Shown piece by piece: positions 19,777 to 30,147 of a stretch of 64,000 nt of DNA. Numbering within the stretch: the stretch's first letter is position 1; each line of letters starts with the position of its first letter. The notes under the pieces are model-generated. The model did not search any database. It was not told the DNA's origin and worked only from the letters and a program-made list of their open reading frames with translations. Source of the stretch: Enterobacter hormaechei ATCC 49162 (GTDB lineage Bacteria; Pseudomonadota; Gammaproteobacteria; Enterobacterales; Enterobacteriaceae); NCBI RefSeq assembly GCF_001875655.1, contig NZ_MKEQ01000001.1, positions 3,100,001-3,164,000 of the forward strand, in the 5' to 3' direction. The translations under genes were made by a program, and so were the position numbers.

Positions 19777-20871
19777 ATGCGTCGTTTTATTCACTGGTTT
19801 TTCTATCTGAGCCTTCTTTCGCTGTTTGGCATGCTGAGTTTTCATGTCCATGCCCAGACCTCGCCTTGCCACACCACGCGCGATCAGTGGGTCGTTCAGG
19901 TGCCTTACGCCATTGGGTATGCACCCGGCACGGCGGACTGGACGCCGATATCTGCGCCGATACAGTCTACCGGGGCGGATTTCTACAGCTGTGATGGCGG
20001 GAATGACGCCTGGCGGAGTATCGGCTTTGTCGACATGGATAACCCCGTCGGCACCGTAGTAGGTGAGGACGGCGCGTCACGTCACGTCTATAAAACCCAG
20101 ATTGACGGCATTGGCTACGCGCTGGGGTTCCGGGAGCAGCAGTACTGCGGCGCCGATGCGATACGCTATATTGACGGCACAAGTCAGATGAATGGCAATG
20201 AGTCCCGGCGCATTTGCGACGCATCGCAAAACCCCGCCTTTGCCAGCGCCTCAACGTACAAAATGCAGTTCTGGGTGGTGTTTTATAAAATTCCAACGAC
20301 CAGCGCCATGCCTGACGATAACGCCAATTCCCAGGAGCAAAATGTGGGATCGCTGATATTGCAGGCGGGAGAAAATCAAGCCAGCGCCACCAATGTGGCG
20401 ACACCGGTACAGATCCATCTCGCCAGCTTCACCGTCAGGCGTACCAGCTGTTCAGTAGGCTCTCGCAGCATTCTTGTTCCCATGGGGAGCGTGAGCCAGC
20501 GTGAATTTCACGGCACAGGTTCACGGGCCGGAGGCGGACGCTTCAGCATTCCGGTGACCTGCGAAAATAACACGGCGGTTAAGATGGGGTTCTTTGGCGA
20601 TACCACGCCGGCCAACGATCGGGCACTGGCATTGACGAAGCAGGAGGATAGCGCCAGCGGTGTCGGGATCGAACTGCTCTACGGTGACAATACCGGTTCG
20701 GTTCAGGGGCAGGTGGTACAGTGGAACACCCCGCAGGTATCAGCGCTTGGGCAAGTGGGGGATAACCAGACGCAGACCTTCTGGTTTGATGCGCATTATA
20801 TTCAGACAGAAGAGAACGTGACGGCGGGAAAAGCGGATGCGATGGCGACGTTTAACCTGATTTACAACTGA
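19777..20871 (+). CDS. Two-domain fimbrial tip adhesin
   Basis: 364 residues. The signal peptide ends near SFHVHAQ. An N-terminal receptor-binding domain of about 180 residues has four cysteines (SPCHT, FYSCD, QYCGA, RRICD). A C-terminal pilin domain (about 225-364) has a Cys pair (TSCSV, VTCEN) and the terminal motif FNLIYN. This is the FimH-like architecture: lectin domain plus incomplete pilin domain completed by donor-strand exchange. The receptor is unknown; the N-terminal domain does not read as a close FimH homologue. Last gene of the operon. Confidence 0.8.
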   Translation: MRRFIHWFFYLSLLSLFGMLSFHVHAQTSPCHTTRDQWVVQVPYAIGYAPGTADWTPISAPIQSTGADFYSCDGGNDAWRSIGFVDMDNPVGTVVGEDGASRHVYKTQIDGIGYALGFREQQYCGADAIRYIDGTSQMNGNESRRICDASQNPAFASASTYKMQFWVVFYKIPTTSAMPDDNANSQEQNVGSLILQAGENQASATNVATPVQIHLASFTVRRTSCSVGSRSILVPMGSVSQREFHGTGSRAGGGRFSIPVTCENNTAVKMGFFGDTTPANDRALALTKQEDSASGVGIELLYGDNTGSVQGQVVQWNTPQVSALGQVGDNQTQTFWFDAHYIQTEENVTAGKADAMATFNLIYN

Positions 20872-20875
20872 GTTT

Positions 20876-20896
20876 CCCCTGCCGCAGCGGCAGGGG
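20876..20896. terminator. Hairpin downstream of the fimbrial operon
   Basis: A perfect 10-bp inverted repeat CCCCTGCCGC-A-GCGGCAGGGG begins four bases after the adhesin stop. The plus strand lacks a T tract (GAGAGCG follows), so termination may be weak or act through RNA 3'-end protection. Confidence 0.5.
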
Positions 20897-20903
20897 AGAG
20901 CGA

Positions 20904-20956
20904 TCAAAATTCGGTCTTACAAAAGCCCGTCATCTCTTTCAGGCCCATTTCGCGGC
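20904..20956 (-). repeat. Left copy of the yibL 3'-end direct repeat (att-like)
   Basis: Bases 20912-20956 are identical over 45 bp to 23740-23784, the 3' end of yibL. Extended to the stop codon, 53 bases match with three differences, and the reading frame is kept: both copies encode TGFCKT-x-F-stop (Glu here, Ala in the intact gene). This is what a tyrosine-recombinase element integrated at the 3' end of yibL would leave. A 7-bp hairpin GCTCACC-N7-GGTGAGC follows at 20957-20977. No integrase gene remains. Confidence 0.88.
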
Positions 20957-21009
20957 GCTCACCTAGTAATGGTGAGCCTCCAGGAAAGGGTTAAATACAT
21001 AAGGATGAA

Positions 21010-21432
21010 TTAAACAACATTTCTGATGCTATCAACGTGAGGCTCATCAATCAAAATAAGACCATCATGTTGCTTGAGGTGCTTATCTTTAATCTGTTGC
21101 TCAATAGTATCGGAGATGACTCTCTTCAGAACACTGCTGGTTGATTTAAAACCAAGCATTCTCGACACAGCTGTAATGATTTCATCCTCTGTTGCGCCCA
21201 AGCTAGCCCTGACAATTTGCATTGCTCCAGAAGCGATTTCTTTAGGTGCAATCAATTCAGGTTTACGTAAACCCGTAGATATCACGTTCTGCCTGTTTCG
21301 AAGTTGAATCATTACTTCCTTATGATAGAAAAATCCATTTTCTTCGTAAATTTTACCTTTCTTACAAGCAATTTGAGCGGCCTGGCTGACAACGCTTTCT
21401 ATCCTTGCTCCAGCCCGTTGTAATCCCCATGC
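21010..21432 (-). pseudogene. C-terminal DUF3320-like fragment of a COG1112-type helicase gene
   Basis: An open frame runs from the IS boundary at 21432 to a TAA at 21010, about 140 codons, without its own proper start. It reads AWGLQRAGARIES... then KIYEENGFFY, an R-x-R segment, and ELIAPKEIASGAMQIV, followed by a winged-helix-like stretch (TEDEIITAVSRMLGFKS). This fits the DUF3320 region that closes large DUF4011 superfamily-I helicase proteins, often found in defence islands. The N-terminal part of the same protein lies across the IS (22682-23464). The motor region is missing. Family assignment is by eye. Confidence 0.65.
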
Positions 21433-21504
21433 TGAAGTGGTTTACTGAATTTGGCCACCTGAACAGAGGTGATATGCTCACCTCAGAACAACACAGGTGT
21501 CATA

Positions 21505-22673
<1,169 letters not shown>

Positions 22674-22678
22674 CCACT

Positions 22679-23464
22679 TCAATACATCAAAAATTTAGAA
22701 AATGAGAACAAACCAAGGATAATGTCGTTGGGTATAACTTCCCAATCTGATTTCAATGCTATTGCTTGCTGTACAGAGTCAAAGTAACCACTTATGTTAA
22801 TTTCATCATCGTCAGATTGCATTACAGGTAATGTGATCTGGTGCACGCGTTCAAGGAAGGCTTCCAGAGAAAGGTTAGGGATTATGTCTTCTGAACGCGC
22901 TTTTAGTTTAAATCTTTCTCCAGCACTACCGCGTTCCAGACTGACTGGCACCAGAATCAACGGGGCATAACGGATATTCTCTTTATTCGCGGGATCCACC
23001 CACTTCAACGTGCCCAATGCCAGGAAAAGAATGTTTGCTCCTTGCTCTTCTTCAAGCGTTTTGGCGTCGTGATACAAATCGAGTAATCGGGTCTGCAACC
23101 CTTTAGGTGTCAAACGAGTCTGTAGTTTGGTATCAAGATGCTGCGATTTTATTTCGGTGTCTGTCTCATCGAATTGATAAATAAAATATTTTTCCTCTGA
23201 AAGACTATCTTCACTCTCCAGGCCGTCTTCTTTTCCTGATTTACCATGTAAAAATGTGAACGTCTTTTTTTCATTAAACAGAAGTTTGTAAACCAGTTCG
23301 GAACGCTCATCAATCACTTCCAAGAAACGCGTATTCTTCGATCGTGGAATGTTGAGTAAGCGGTTCCTTGCCCCTAAGTCCAGAAGTTCAGCCCTGGCTT
23401 TTTCAAGTTTTTGTTCTAAAGAAAGGGCGCTGTTTTGAAAGGTTGAGCTCTCAGTAGAATTCAT
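22679..23464 (-). pseudogene. N-terminal DUF4011-like fragment of a COG1112-type helicase gene
   Basis: 261 codons from ATG at 23464 to a TGA supplied by the IS edge. ELLDLGARNRLLNIPRSK near residue 30 and ILFLALGTLKWVD...APLILVPVSLER near residue 150 are the hallmarks of DUF4011. It ends LGLFSFSKFLMY, where intact proteins continue into the helicase core. The gene was cut by the IS and its centre, probably more than 1000 codons, was lost. The matching C-terminal piece is at 21010-21432. Function before loss was probably nucleic-acid-directed defence (inference). Confidence 0.72.
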
Positions 23465-23484
23465 AAAATTTATAACCTAATGCA

Positions 23485-23655
23485 ATGACATACCATCAAG
23501 CCAAAGAAAATATATTATATTTCAATGGCGTGCCGTGTGTATTAGTTAGATCGAAAGAAATGAATGTCCACTTTACTCTTAACAATGACAATTGTGAACC
23601 CGCAGAGTTTACTATTACTTCTTTACATTTTCGGGCAGCAGTCCGGTACTTTTAG
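23485..23655 (+). CDS. Unidentified 56-residue ORF
   Basis: Starts MTYHQAKENILYFNG and ends SLHFRAAVRYF, with an in-frame stop just upstream of the ATG, so it is a self-contained frame. An intrinsic-terminator-like hairpin follows 12 bases after its stop. Its ATG is only 20 bases from the divergent start of the DUF4011 fragment, which leaves little room for two promoters, and there is no strong ribosome binding site. It could be a small gene of the lost island, a remnant of a larger protein, or chance. I do not recognise the protein. Confidence 0.3.
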   Translation: MTYHQAKENILYFNGVPCVLVRSKEMNVHFTLNNDNCEPAEFTITSLHFRAAVRYF

Positions 23656-23667
23656 GTAATAAGAAAA

Positions 23668-23698
23668 CCCAATACATTCCCTTGGTGAATATATTGGG
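23668..23698. terminator. Hairpin between the small ORF and yibL
   Basis: CCCAATACATTC pairs with GAATATATTGGG (one internal mismatch) around a seven-base loop. On the minus strand it is followed by TTTTCTT, so it can end the yibL transcript. On the plus strand CTGGTTTGTATTT follows, so it could also serve the 23485-23655 ORF. Confidence 0.6.
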
Positions 23699-23731
23699 CT
23701 GGTTTGTATTTAATTTAACTTAAATTAAGTA

Positions 23732-23784
23732 TCAGAACGCGGTCTTACAAAAGCCCGTCATCTCTTTCAGGCCCATTTCGCGGC
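23732..23784 (-). repeat. Right copy of the yibL 3'-end direct repeat (att-like)
   Basis: The final 53 bases of the intact yibL gene, including its stop. 45 bases (23740-23784) are identical to 20912-20956. Together the copies enclose the 2.8-kb island remnant with the broken DUF4011 gene and the IS. Confidence 0.88.
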
Positions 23785-24094
23785 CAAGCTCGGTCATCGG
23801 GTGCACCACCACCAGGCCACGGACGCTCTTCTTCAGCTTGCCCATGTCGGCCTGCTCTTTTTTGGTGATCGCGCGGCGATGCGGCATGTTCATCAGCTTC
23901 TGCGCTTCTTTACTCAGCTTCTGGCCTTTCACGTCGCGCAGGCGCTCAATTTCCGCCTCCAGCTTCACGGACTCTTTTTCCAGCTCGGCATATTTCTCGG
24001 CGGAATCGACCAGGGAGAGGCCAGCCATCTGATGGCGGATCAGATCCAGGCGGTCGCTCAGGCGTTTAATTTCGTTCTTTTCGACTTCTTTCAT
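23732..24094 (-). CDS. yibL: YibL, DUF2810 family protein
   Basis: 120 residues, same length as E. coli YibL. Highly charged and largely helical, with a probable coiled coil over residues 1-60 ([16 protein letters not shown] ... [11 protein letters not shown]) and a basic segment [24 protein letters not shown]. The E. coli protein has been reported as ribosome-associated; molecular function is unclear. Its 3' end is duplicated at 20904-20956. In E. coli it lies between the mtl and lld operons, as here, but without the accessory insert. Confidence 0.93.
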   Translation of the reverse strand: MKEVEKNEIKRLSDRLDLIRHQMAGLSLVDSAEKYAELEKESVKLEAEIERLRDVKGQKLSKEAQKLMNMPHRRAITKKEQADMGKLKKSVRGLVVVHPMTELGREMGLKEMTGFCKTAF

Positions 24095-24152
24095 GACAAA
24101 TAACTCTGAAAACGGGGAATTTACAGGGAAGGATACACCAATGTGTGCGGGC

Positions 24153-24743
24153 TTACTTCTGAAACGCTTTTTTTAAGCTGATTTTAGAAATCAGCTCAGT
24201 CAGGGAAAGCACCATGGTGGAGCGAACAACCTGTTGATAACGCAGCTTTTGCATCGCGTACAGCTCAGGGTCGCTGTTATCAAACGTCGGTGCGGGAGGA
24301 AGCGCGGATACGCAGTGCAGTTCGCCGAAGGGGCCCAGAATCTCATCATCGGTAAAGGTGTACTCGTTACCGTCATGATTAAGCTCTTCGCGCAGCGCCA
24401 TTAACAGCTCGGCGTCTTCATACTCCTGGCGGTTCAGCACGCCAAGACCGTAAATCAGCTTCAGCCGTACCGATAAATCGCCCAGCGGTCCGTCTCCGTC
24501 CAGTAACGGTTCTACAGCATACTTTACCGCGTAGTCGTCTTTGCGAAACACCTGAAGCACCAGAATGTTCACCGCCTCGGTTAACAGCTCAACGGCGGCA
24601 ATCAGGAAACTTCGTACGGTTTTGCCAGCATTCAGACGCTCAAGCACACGATTTTCAAAGGCCTGGGTTTGTTCCATTATTGCCTGCATATCTGACAATC
24701 TGTTATTCGGGCGCAGGCTAACCTGCGCCGGACTCTGCATCAT
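24153..24743 (-). CDS. mtlR: Mannitol operon repressor
   Basis: 196 residues, MtlR family, all-helical and without an obvious DNA-binding HTH. It reduces mtlAD expression in the absence of mannitol, probably with protein partners. Recognisable segments are [10 protein letters not shown] near the start, [17 protein letters not shown] and [17 protein letters not shown] at the end. Its start overlaps the mtlD stop by four bases, so it is the third gene of mtlADR. Confidence 0.94.
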   Translation of the reverse strand: MMQSPAQVSLRPNNRLSDMQAIMEQTQAFENRVLERLNAGKTVRSFLIAAVELLTEAVNILVLQVFRKDDYAVKYAVEPLLDGDGPLGDLSVRLKLIYGLGVLNRQEYEDAELLMALREELNHDGNEYTFTDDEILGPFGELHCVSALPPAPTFDNSDPELYAMQKLRYQQVVRSTMVLSLTELISKISLKKAFQK

Positions 24744-25888
24744 TTGGTTGCGTTGTATGCGCTGACCGCCTCCGCAACTACGTCACTGTTGGCATCCAGA
24801 CCGGAGATCTGCGCCAGCGCAGCCTGCGCGCCTTTGTCATCAATCAGCTGAGCCAGCTCAATCGCCTGCGGGTCCTGCTCGCTGCGGTAGTGCATAGCGG
24901 CAGCGATGCCCTTCACCAGGTTAGCGTGCGGCAGGCCGTATTCCAGCGTGCCCAGCAGCGGTTTAATCAGGCGGTCGCCCGCGCTTAGTTTACGCAGCGG
25001 CTGACGACCCACGCGCTCAACGTCATCTTTCAGATACGGGTTTTCAAAACGACCGAGGATTTTCTGGATGTATGCTGCGTGTTTATCAGCATCAAAACCG
25101 TAGCGTTTGATCAGCACCGCGCCGCTCTCTTCCATTGCCCCTTTGACCACCGCACGGATGTTCTCATCGAGGATCGCGTCACGAATCGTCTGATGACCGG
25201 CCAATTTTCCGAGGTACGCGGTTATAGCATGCCCGGTGTTCAGCGTGAAGAGTTTACGTTCGACAAATGCCATCAGGTTATCGGTTAATTCCATTCCCGG
25301 AATGGTCGGCAGCGCGCCCTTAAACTGGGTTTTATCAACGATCCACTCGCTGAAGGTTTCCACGGTCACTTCCAGCGGATCGTTGGTGGCGGATTCGGAT
25401 GGCGGAACGATGCGGTCAACGGCGGAATCTACAAACCCGACGTGCGCTTCAACCCAGGCTTTATCTTCGTCTGCAACGGCCGCAAGAACGTGGCCTTTCA
25501 ACTGCGTGGTGCCGCGCACCATGTTTTCACAGGCGATGATGTTCAGCGGAGCGTCAACGCCCTGCGCTTTACGTTTCGCCAGGCCTTTCGCAACCGCCGG
25601 GGCGATACGCTCAAGTACTACCGGACCCACGGCAGTGGTGACGAGGTCAACGTTCGCGATGAGGTCGATCACGTCGTCGCCAATGCTGCTCACCGCATTG
25701 ACGCCAGAGACCGTTTCAACCTGCTCGTTTTCACCCACCACGTGAACCTGATAGCTATGACGGGCATTCAGGGCATCCAGAACCACCTGATTCACATCGG
25801 CGAATGTCAGGGTAATGCCCGCGTCTGCCAGCAGTTTACCGATAAAGCCACGACCGATATTACCTGCGCCAAAATGTAATGCTTTCAT
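24740..25888 (-). CDS. mtlD: Mannitol-1-phosphate 5-dehydrogenase
   Basis: 382 residues from [14 protein letters not shown], which matches the E. coli start; an upstream in-frame ATG (25951) falls in the intergenic repeat and is rejected. NAD+-dependent polyol dehydrogenase that converts mannitol-1-phosphate to fructose-6-phosphate. The Rossmann motif [11 protein letters not shown] is at residues 7-17. The catalytic region holds the lysine and histidine of the long-chain polyol dehydrogenase family ([16 protein letters not shown]). Second gene of mtlADR. Confidence 0.96.
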   Translation of the reverse strand: MKALHFGAGNIGRGFIGKLLADAGITLTFADVNQVVLDALNARHSYQVHVVGENEQVETVSGVNAVSSIGDDVIDLIANVDLVTTAVGPVVLERIAPAVAKGLAKRKAQGVDAPLNIIACENMVRGTTQLKGHVLAAVADEDKAWVEAHVGFVDSAVDRIVPPSESATNDPLEVTVETFSEWIVDKTQFKGALPTIPGMELTDNLMAFVERKLFTLNTGHAITAYLGKLAGHQTIRDAILDENIRAVVKGAMEESGAVLIKRYGFDADKHAAYIQKILGRFENPYLKDDVERVGRQPLRKLSAGDRLIKPLLGTLEYGLPHANLVKGIAAAMHYRSEQDPQAIELAQLIDDKGAQAALAQISGLDANSDVVAEAVSAYNATK

Positions 25889-25914
25889 AGTGTTAACCTT
25901 CATCAATGTTTTTA

Positions 25915-25980
25915 CCCGAGAGGGCTGGGGTGAGGAACGTTTTCCCCTCACCCTAGCCCTCTCCCCAAAGGGGAGAGGGA
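25915..25980. repeat. Palindromic intergenic repeat (CCCTCTCCC family), copy A
   Basis: Between mtlA and mtlD. The arms AGGGCTGGGGTGAGG and CCTCACCCTAGCCCT form a long inverted repeat, and CTCTCCCC-AAA-GGGGAGAG follows as a second hairpin. Related copies occur at 30810, 36722 and 43126. Confidence 0.75.
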
Positions 25981-25990
25981 AGAGGCGCTG

Positions 25991-27898
25991 CTATTTGTTG
26001 AGCAGGGCCAGAACTTCTTCCACGCTGGTGGTGTTGGCCAGGCGCTCGATGACGGTTTCGTCGTCCAGCGCGTTGGTCAGGCTGGTAATCACCTGGATAT
26101 GCTCGTTGTTGCGAGCGGCGATACCAATCACCAGACGGGCGATGTCGTCCTCTTCTTCACCGAAGCGTACGCCGTCAGGATACTGACAGAACACCACGCC
26201 GGTTTTCAGCACGCGATCTTTCGCTTCCACCGTACCGTGTGGAACCGCGATGGATTCACCCAGGTAGGTTGGGGTCAGTTTTTCGCGTTCCAGCATCGCG
26301 TCAACGTATTCTGGCTGAACGTAGCCGCCTTTCACCAGCTGCTCACCAGCGAAGCGAATGGCCTCTTCTTTATTGGTCGCCGTGCGGCCGAGGAAGATGT
26401 TTTCTGCGCCCAGTTTGAACAGATGCGCGTTGCTCTCGTCGAAGCTGTCTTGCAGGCTGGTGCGCACTTTCACTTCGTTATCTTCATGGCGCTGCGCCGC
26501 TACCAGACGTTCAGTCAGGCTGGAGTACAGGCCGCTGTCGAGGAAGTTGGTCAGGGAAATGTGCTGCGCCTGCGGCACCTGACGCATTGCGCGTTCGGTC
26601 AGATCGCGGTGCGTGATCACCAGGTCAACGTCCGGTGGCAGGCTGTTAATCGCGCTGTTGGTGACGGAGATGTTGGTCAGACCCGCATCCTGCACTTTCT
26701 TACGCAGCACGCCCGCACCCATGGCGCTGGAGCCCATACCGGCATCACAGGCCACGATGATTTTACGCACGTGGCTCAGGTCGTTAGAGACATCACCCGC
26801 CGCCAGCGGGGTCGCGCCTTTGGATTCGGCTTTCATGTCATGCATACGACGGGTTGCCGCTTCGATATCGTCGTCTTCTTTCACCTTGCTGGTTTTCAGC
26901 AGGATAGCGGAGACCACGAAGGAGACCGCCATGGCCGCACAGATCGCCGCGATGTTCGCGAAGTAGGCGCCTTTCGGGGTCATCGCCAGCACCGCCAGGA
27001 TAGAGCCTGGAGAAGCAGGAGACACCAGACCACCGCCCAGCACGCTCAGGGTGAACACGCCGGTCATACCGCCGAGGATAACGGCCAGGATCAGACGAGG
27101 GTTCATCAGCACATACGGGAAGTAAATTTCGTGAATACCGCCCAGGAAGTGAATGATCGCCGCACCGCCAGCAGACTGTTTTGCGCTGCCGCGACCAAAG
27201 AACATATAGGCCAGCAGAACGCCCATACCGGGACCCGGGTTCGCTTCAATCAGGAAGAAGATGGACTTGCCGAGATCGTGTGACTGCTGAATACCCAGCG
27301 GTGAGAAGATACCGTGGTTGATGGCGTTGTTGAGGAACAGGATTTTCGCCGGTTCAACGAAGATAGACGCCAGCGGCAGCATGTCATGCGCCACCATGAA
27401 GTTAACGCCCGCCGCCAGCAGCTTGGACAGCACTTCAACCGCCGGACCAATGCCGAGGAACGCCAGAATCGCGAGGATCATCCCGATGATGCCCGCGGAG
27501 AAGTTATTCACCAGCATTTCGAAGCCGGATTTGATCTTGCCATCAACCCAGACGTCGAATTTCTTAATTGCCCAGCCGCCCAGAGGACCGGCAATCATCG
27601 CACCGAGGAACATCGGCATATCCGCGCCGACGATAACCCCCATGGTTGTGATGGCACCCACGACGCCACCACGGTCTCCGCCCACCAGACGACCACCGGT
27701 ATAACCGATAAGCAGCGGCAGCAGGTATGTAATCATTGGGCCAACAAGTTTCGCCAGCGTTTCGTTAGGCAACCACCCTGTCGGAATAAATAATGCGGTG
27801 ATAATACCCCACGCGATGAACGCGCCGATATTTGGCATCACCATGTTGCTGAGGAAACGACCAAAGCTTTGCACTTTGATCTTGAAATCGGATGACAT
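25991..27898 (-). CDS. mtlA: PTS mannitol-specific EIICBA component
   Basis: 635 residues. An N-terminal membrane EIIC domain (about 1-340) is followed by EIIB with the phospho-Cys in IIVACDAGMGSSAMG and EIIA with the phospho-His in SIAVPHGTVEAKD. It imports and phosphorylates mannitol to mannitol-1-phosphate, taking phosphate from HPr. First gene of mtlADR, preceded by five CRP-like sites. AAGAAGGGGTGTTTT precedes the ATG. Confidence 0.97.
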   Translation of the reverse strand: MSSDFKIKVQSFGRFLSNMVMPNIGAFIAWGIITALFIPTGWLPNETLAKLVGPMITYLLPLLIGYTGGRLVGGDRGGVVGAITTMGVIVGADMPMFLGAMIAGPLGGWAIKKFDVWVDGKIKSGFEMLVNNFSAGIIGMILAILAFLGIGPAVEVLSKLLAAGVNFMVAHDMLPLASIFVEPAKILFLNNAINHGIFSPLGIQQSHDLGKSIFFLIEANPGPGMGVLLAYMFFGRGSAKQSAGGAAIIHFLGGIHEIYFPYVLMNPRLILAVILGGMTGVFTLSVLGGGLVSPASPGSILAVLAMTPKGAYFANIAAICAAMAVSFVVSAILLKTSKVKEDDDIEAATRRMHDMKAESKGATPLAAGDVSNDLSHVRKIIVACDAGMGSSAMGAGVLRKKVQDAGLTNISVTNSAINSLPPDVDLVITHRDLTERAMRQVPQAQHISLTNFLDSGLYSSLTERLVAAQRHEDNEVKVRTSLQDSFDESNAHLFKLGAENIFLGRTATNKEEAIRFAGEQLVKGGYVQPEYVDAMLEREKLTPTYLGESIAVPHGTVEAKDRVLKTGVVFCQYPDGVRFGEEEDDIARLVIGIAARNNEHIQVITSLTNALDDETVIERLANTTSVEEVLALLNK

Positions 27899-27991
27899 AA
27901 AACACCCCTTCTTATGTTTACGCTTAGGCTTGCGGCCCGAGGTTTATCGTTAATGTGCGGCGGCAGAGGTAGCCGGGCCCTGTTCTGATGC

Positions 27992-28217
27992 TGTGAAATC
28001 TGGCACTGAATCGTTCAACTGTCCAGACAGCGGAATTTTGTGTGATCTGAATCACGTAAATGTAGGGGGTGAGGATATTAATGAAGTGATCGCGATCACA
28101 TAATGCGTGTGTAAAAAAAATACATCGCTCAGAATTACGCCAAAACGGGCGGTGTTTTGTGATTTATATCACAATGTTAAGTTGGCTGTTTGTTTCCAGA
28201 TTGTGATTTGATTCACA
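27992..28217. promoter_or_regulatory. Cluster of five CRP-like sites upstream of mtlA
   Basis: Sites of the form TGTGA-N6-TCACA: 28158-28173 and 28202-28217 are perfect. 28041-28056 (TGTGA-N6-TCACG) and 28085-28100 (AGTGA-N6-TCACA) have one mismatch. 27992-28007 (TGTGA-N6-GCACT) is weak. Spacings are about 44 to 73 bp. An array of several CRP sites is known upstream of E. coli mtlA. The three strongest can also reach the divergent yibI side. Confidence 0.85.
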
Positions 28218-28562
28218 AAATATTTTTATTCCGATTTCTCCCGCTGCGAGCGCAGTCATTTTCTGCGTGTAGCAGTGCGGCACCCTGTAAAAAAGCAACA
28301 TTAATCGCTAAGCCAAATGCGCCAAAATGTTGTATGGCGAAAAGCGAAAACCTGGATTACGCTCATATCGTAAGCGTAAATATATTTTTATTCAGGTTAT
28401 ATTTTGACACGTTTATAAACTTGCATGCAGTTATTATAAGAAACGATACTTCCCGGCTCTGAAATAATAGCCGCAGCCTGTTTGTTTAAAAATAAATAAA
28501 TTAATCAGGTTGCGCACCAATTTATTCAATTAATAAGTTGACGTTGTGTAAGCGAGGAGACT
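28218..28562. other. AT-rich intergenic region between mtlA control region and yibI
   Basis: About 345 bases rich in A/T with no coding frame I can support; a plus-strand frame across it (28190-28462) has no coding character. It must hold the yibIH promoter. AAGCGAGGAGACT just before 28563 is the yibI ribosome binding site. Confidence 0.5.
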
Positions 28563-28919
28563 ATGTTTCTCAACTATTTCGCGCTGGGCATATTAATTTT
28601 CGTGTTCCTGGTTCTGTTCTACGGGATCATCGCTATTCATGATATTCCCTATAATATGGCGAAAAAACGCAATCATCCCCATGCGGATGCTATCCATACG
28701 GCAGGCTGGATCAGCCTGTTTACGCTCCATGCCATCTGGCCCTTCCTGTGGATTTGGGCCACGCTGTACCGGGAAGATCGCGGCTGGGGTATGCAAAACC
28801 ACATTCAGCCGTCAGACCGACCCTATGACGTTGATGCCCTTGCGAAACGCGTCACCGAGCTTGAGCAAAAGCTCGCCGCCGTGCAGCCCGTGGTCGATAA
28901 AAACACGCTGGAGCGATAA
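28563..28919 (+). CDS. yibI: YibI, DUF3302 inner-membrane protein
   Basis: 118 residues. Two hydrophobic segments (residues 4-25 and about 50-68) are followed by a soluble tail ending in a short coiled coil ([18 protein letters not shown]). Function is not established. It precedes yibH by two bases, and the pair is conserved in enterics, suggesting YibI helps a YibH-containing export assembly (inference). Confidence 0.92.
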   Translation: MFLNYFALGILIFVFLVLFYGIIAIHDIPYNMAKKRNHPHADAIHTAGWISLFTLHAIWPFLWIWATLYREDRGWGMQNHIQPSDRPYDVDALAKRVTELEQKLAAVQPVVDKNTLER

Positions 28920-28921
28920 TC

Positions 28922-30058
28922 ATGGATCTGTTGATTATTCTGACCTATGTGGCCTTCGCCTGGGCTATTTTTAAAATATTCCGTATTCCGGTAAATCAGT
29001 GGACGCTCGCCACCGCGTCATTAGGCGGAATATTTATTGTGGCGGGGCTGATTCTGCTAATGAACTATAACCATCCCTATACCTTTACGGCGCAAAAAGC
29101 GGTTATTTCAATCCCCATTACGCCGCAGGTCACTGGCGTGGTCAGTGAAGTGACCCATAAAAATAACCAGCTTATTAAAAAGGGCGAAGTGTTATTTAAA
29201 CTCGATCCGGGTAAGTATCAGGCGCGCGTCGACAGGCTGAAAGCCGATCTGGTTACCGCCACGCACAATATTGATGTACTGAAAGCCCAGCTCTCTGAAG
29301 CGCAGGCCAACACGACCCGCGTGTCTGCTGAACGCGACCGGCTGTATAAAGATTATCAGCGCTACGTCAAAGGCAGCCGGGCGAAGGTCAATCCGTTCTC
29401 TGAAAGCGATATCGATAACGCACGGCAGAACTATCTGGCGCAGGATGCGCTGGTAAAAGGCTCGGTTGCTGAACAGACCCAGATCCAGAGTCAGTTAGAC
29501 AGTATGGTCAACGGCGAGCAGTCGCAAATTGCTTCGCTTCGTGCGCAACTGGCCGAGGCCACCTATAACCTGGAACAGACGGTGGTCCGCGCGCCAGGCA
29601 ACGGCTACGTCACGCAGGTGCTGATCCGCCCGGGAACCTACGCTGCGGCGCTGCCGCTGCGTCCGGTGATGGTGTTTATTCCTGAACAGAAACGCCAGAT
29701 TATCGCTCAGTTCCGCCAGAACTCATTACTGCGTCTGAAGCCTGGCGACGAAGCGGAAGTGGTGTTCAACGCGCTGCCGGGCCGGGTGTTCTCCGGCAAG
29801 CTCACCAGCATCCTGCCGGTGGTGCCGGGAGGAACCTATCAGGCACAGGGGGTGTTACAGTCGCTGACGGTGGCGCCGGGTACGGATGGGGTGCAGGCGC
29901 TTATCGAACTGGAACCGAACGCGGATGTTGATGCGCTGCCTGACGGCATCTATGCCCAGGTGGCCGTCTATTCCGACCACTTCGCCCACGTCTCGGTGAT
30001 GCGTAAGGTATTGCTGCGTATGACCAGCTGGATGCACTACCTTTACCTCGACCATTAA
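28922..30058 (+). CDS. yibH: YibH, HlyD/EmrA-type membrane fusion protein
   Basis: 378 residues. An N-terminal membrane anchor (about residues 1-50) is followed by a lipoyl/barrel-sandwich half ([16 protein letters not shown]...[13 protein letters not shown]), a long coiled coil (about 95-200) and the second half ([18 protein letters not shown]), then a beta-barrel. It resembles periplasmic adaptor subunits of drug efflux systems such as YiaV and EmrA. No partner transporter is adjacent except YibI. A terminator follows at 30068. Confidence 0.93.
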   Translation: MDLLIILTYVAFAWAIFKIFRIPVNQWTLATASLGGIFIVAGLILLMNYNHPYTFTAQKAVISIPITPQVTGVVSEVTHKNNQLIKKGEVLFKLDPGKYQARVDRLKADLVTATHNIDVLKAQLSEAQANTTRVSAERDRLYKDYQRYVKGSRAKVNPFSESDIDNARQNYLAQDALVKGSVAEQTQIQSQLDSMVNGEQSQIASLRAQLAEATYNLEQTVVRAPGNGYVTQVLIRPGTYAAALPLRPVMVFIPEQKRQIIAQFRQNSLLRLKPGDEAEVVFNALPGRVFSGKLTSILPVVPGGTYQAQGVLQSLTVAPGTDGVQALIELEPNADVDALPDGIYAQVAVYSDHFAHVSVMRKVLLRMTSWMHYLYLDH

Positions 30059-30067
30059 GCGTTGGAG

Positions 30068-30100
30068 GGCAGGAATGCGAGATGCATACCTGCCTTTTTT
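30068..30100 (+). terminator. Terminator of yibIH
   Basis: GGCAGG(A)ATGC ... GCAT(A)CCTGCC stem with a short loop, followed by T6. Ten bases after the yibH stop. Confidence 0.88.
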
Positions 30101-30147
30101 CACGGCTTGATCCATACTGACCTCTTTGTGGGCATTAAGGATAAGCA

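Noticed and set aside
26099..27283. 394-codon open frame antisense to mtlA
   Set aside because: No domain and His/Gln/Arg-rich composition; mtlA motifs are clear on the other strand.
28190..28462. 90-codon ORF in the mtlA-yibI gap
   Set aside because: It starts inside a perfect CRP site, has no ribosome binding site, and its translation lacks coding character.
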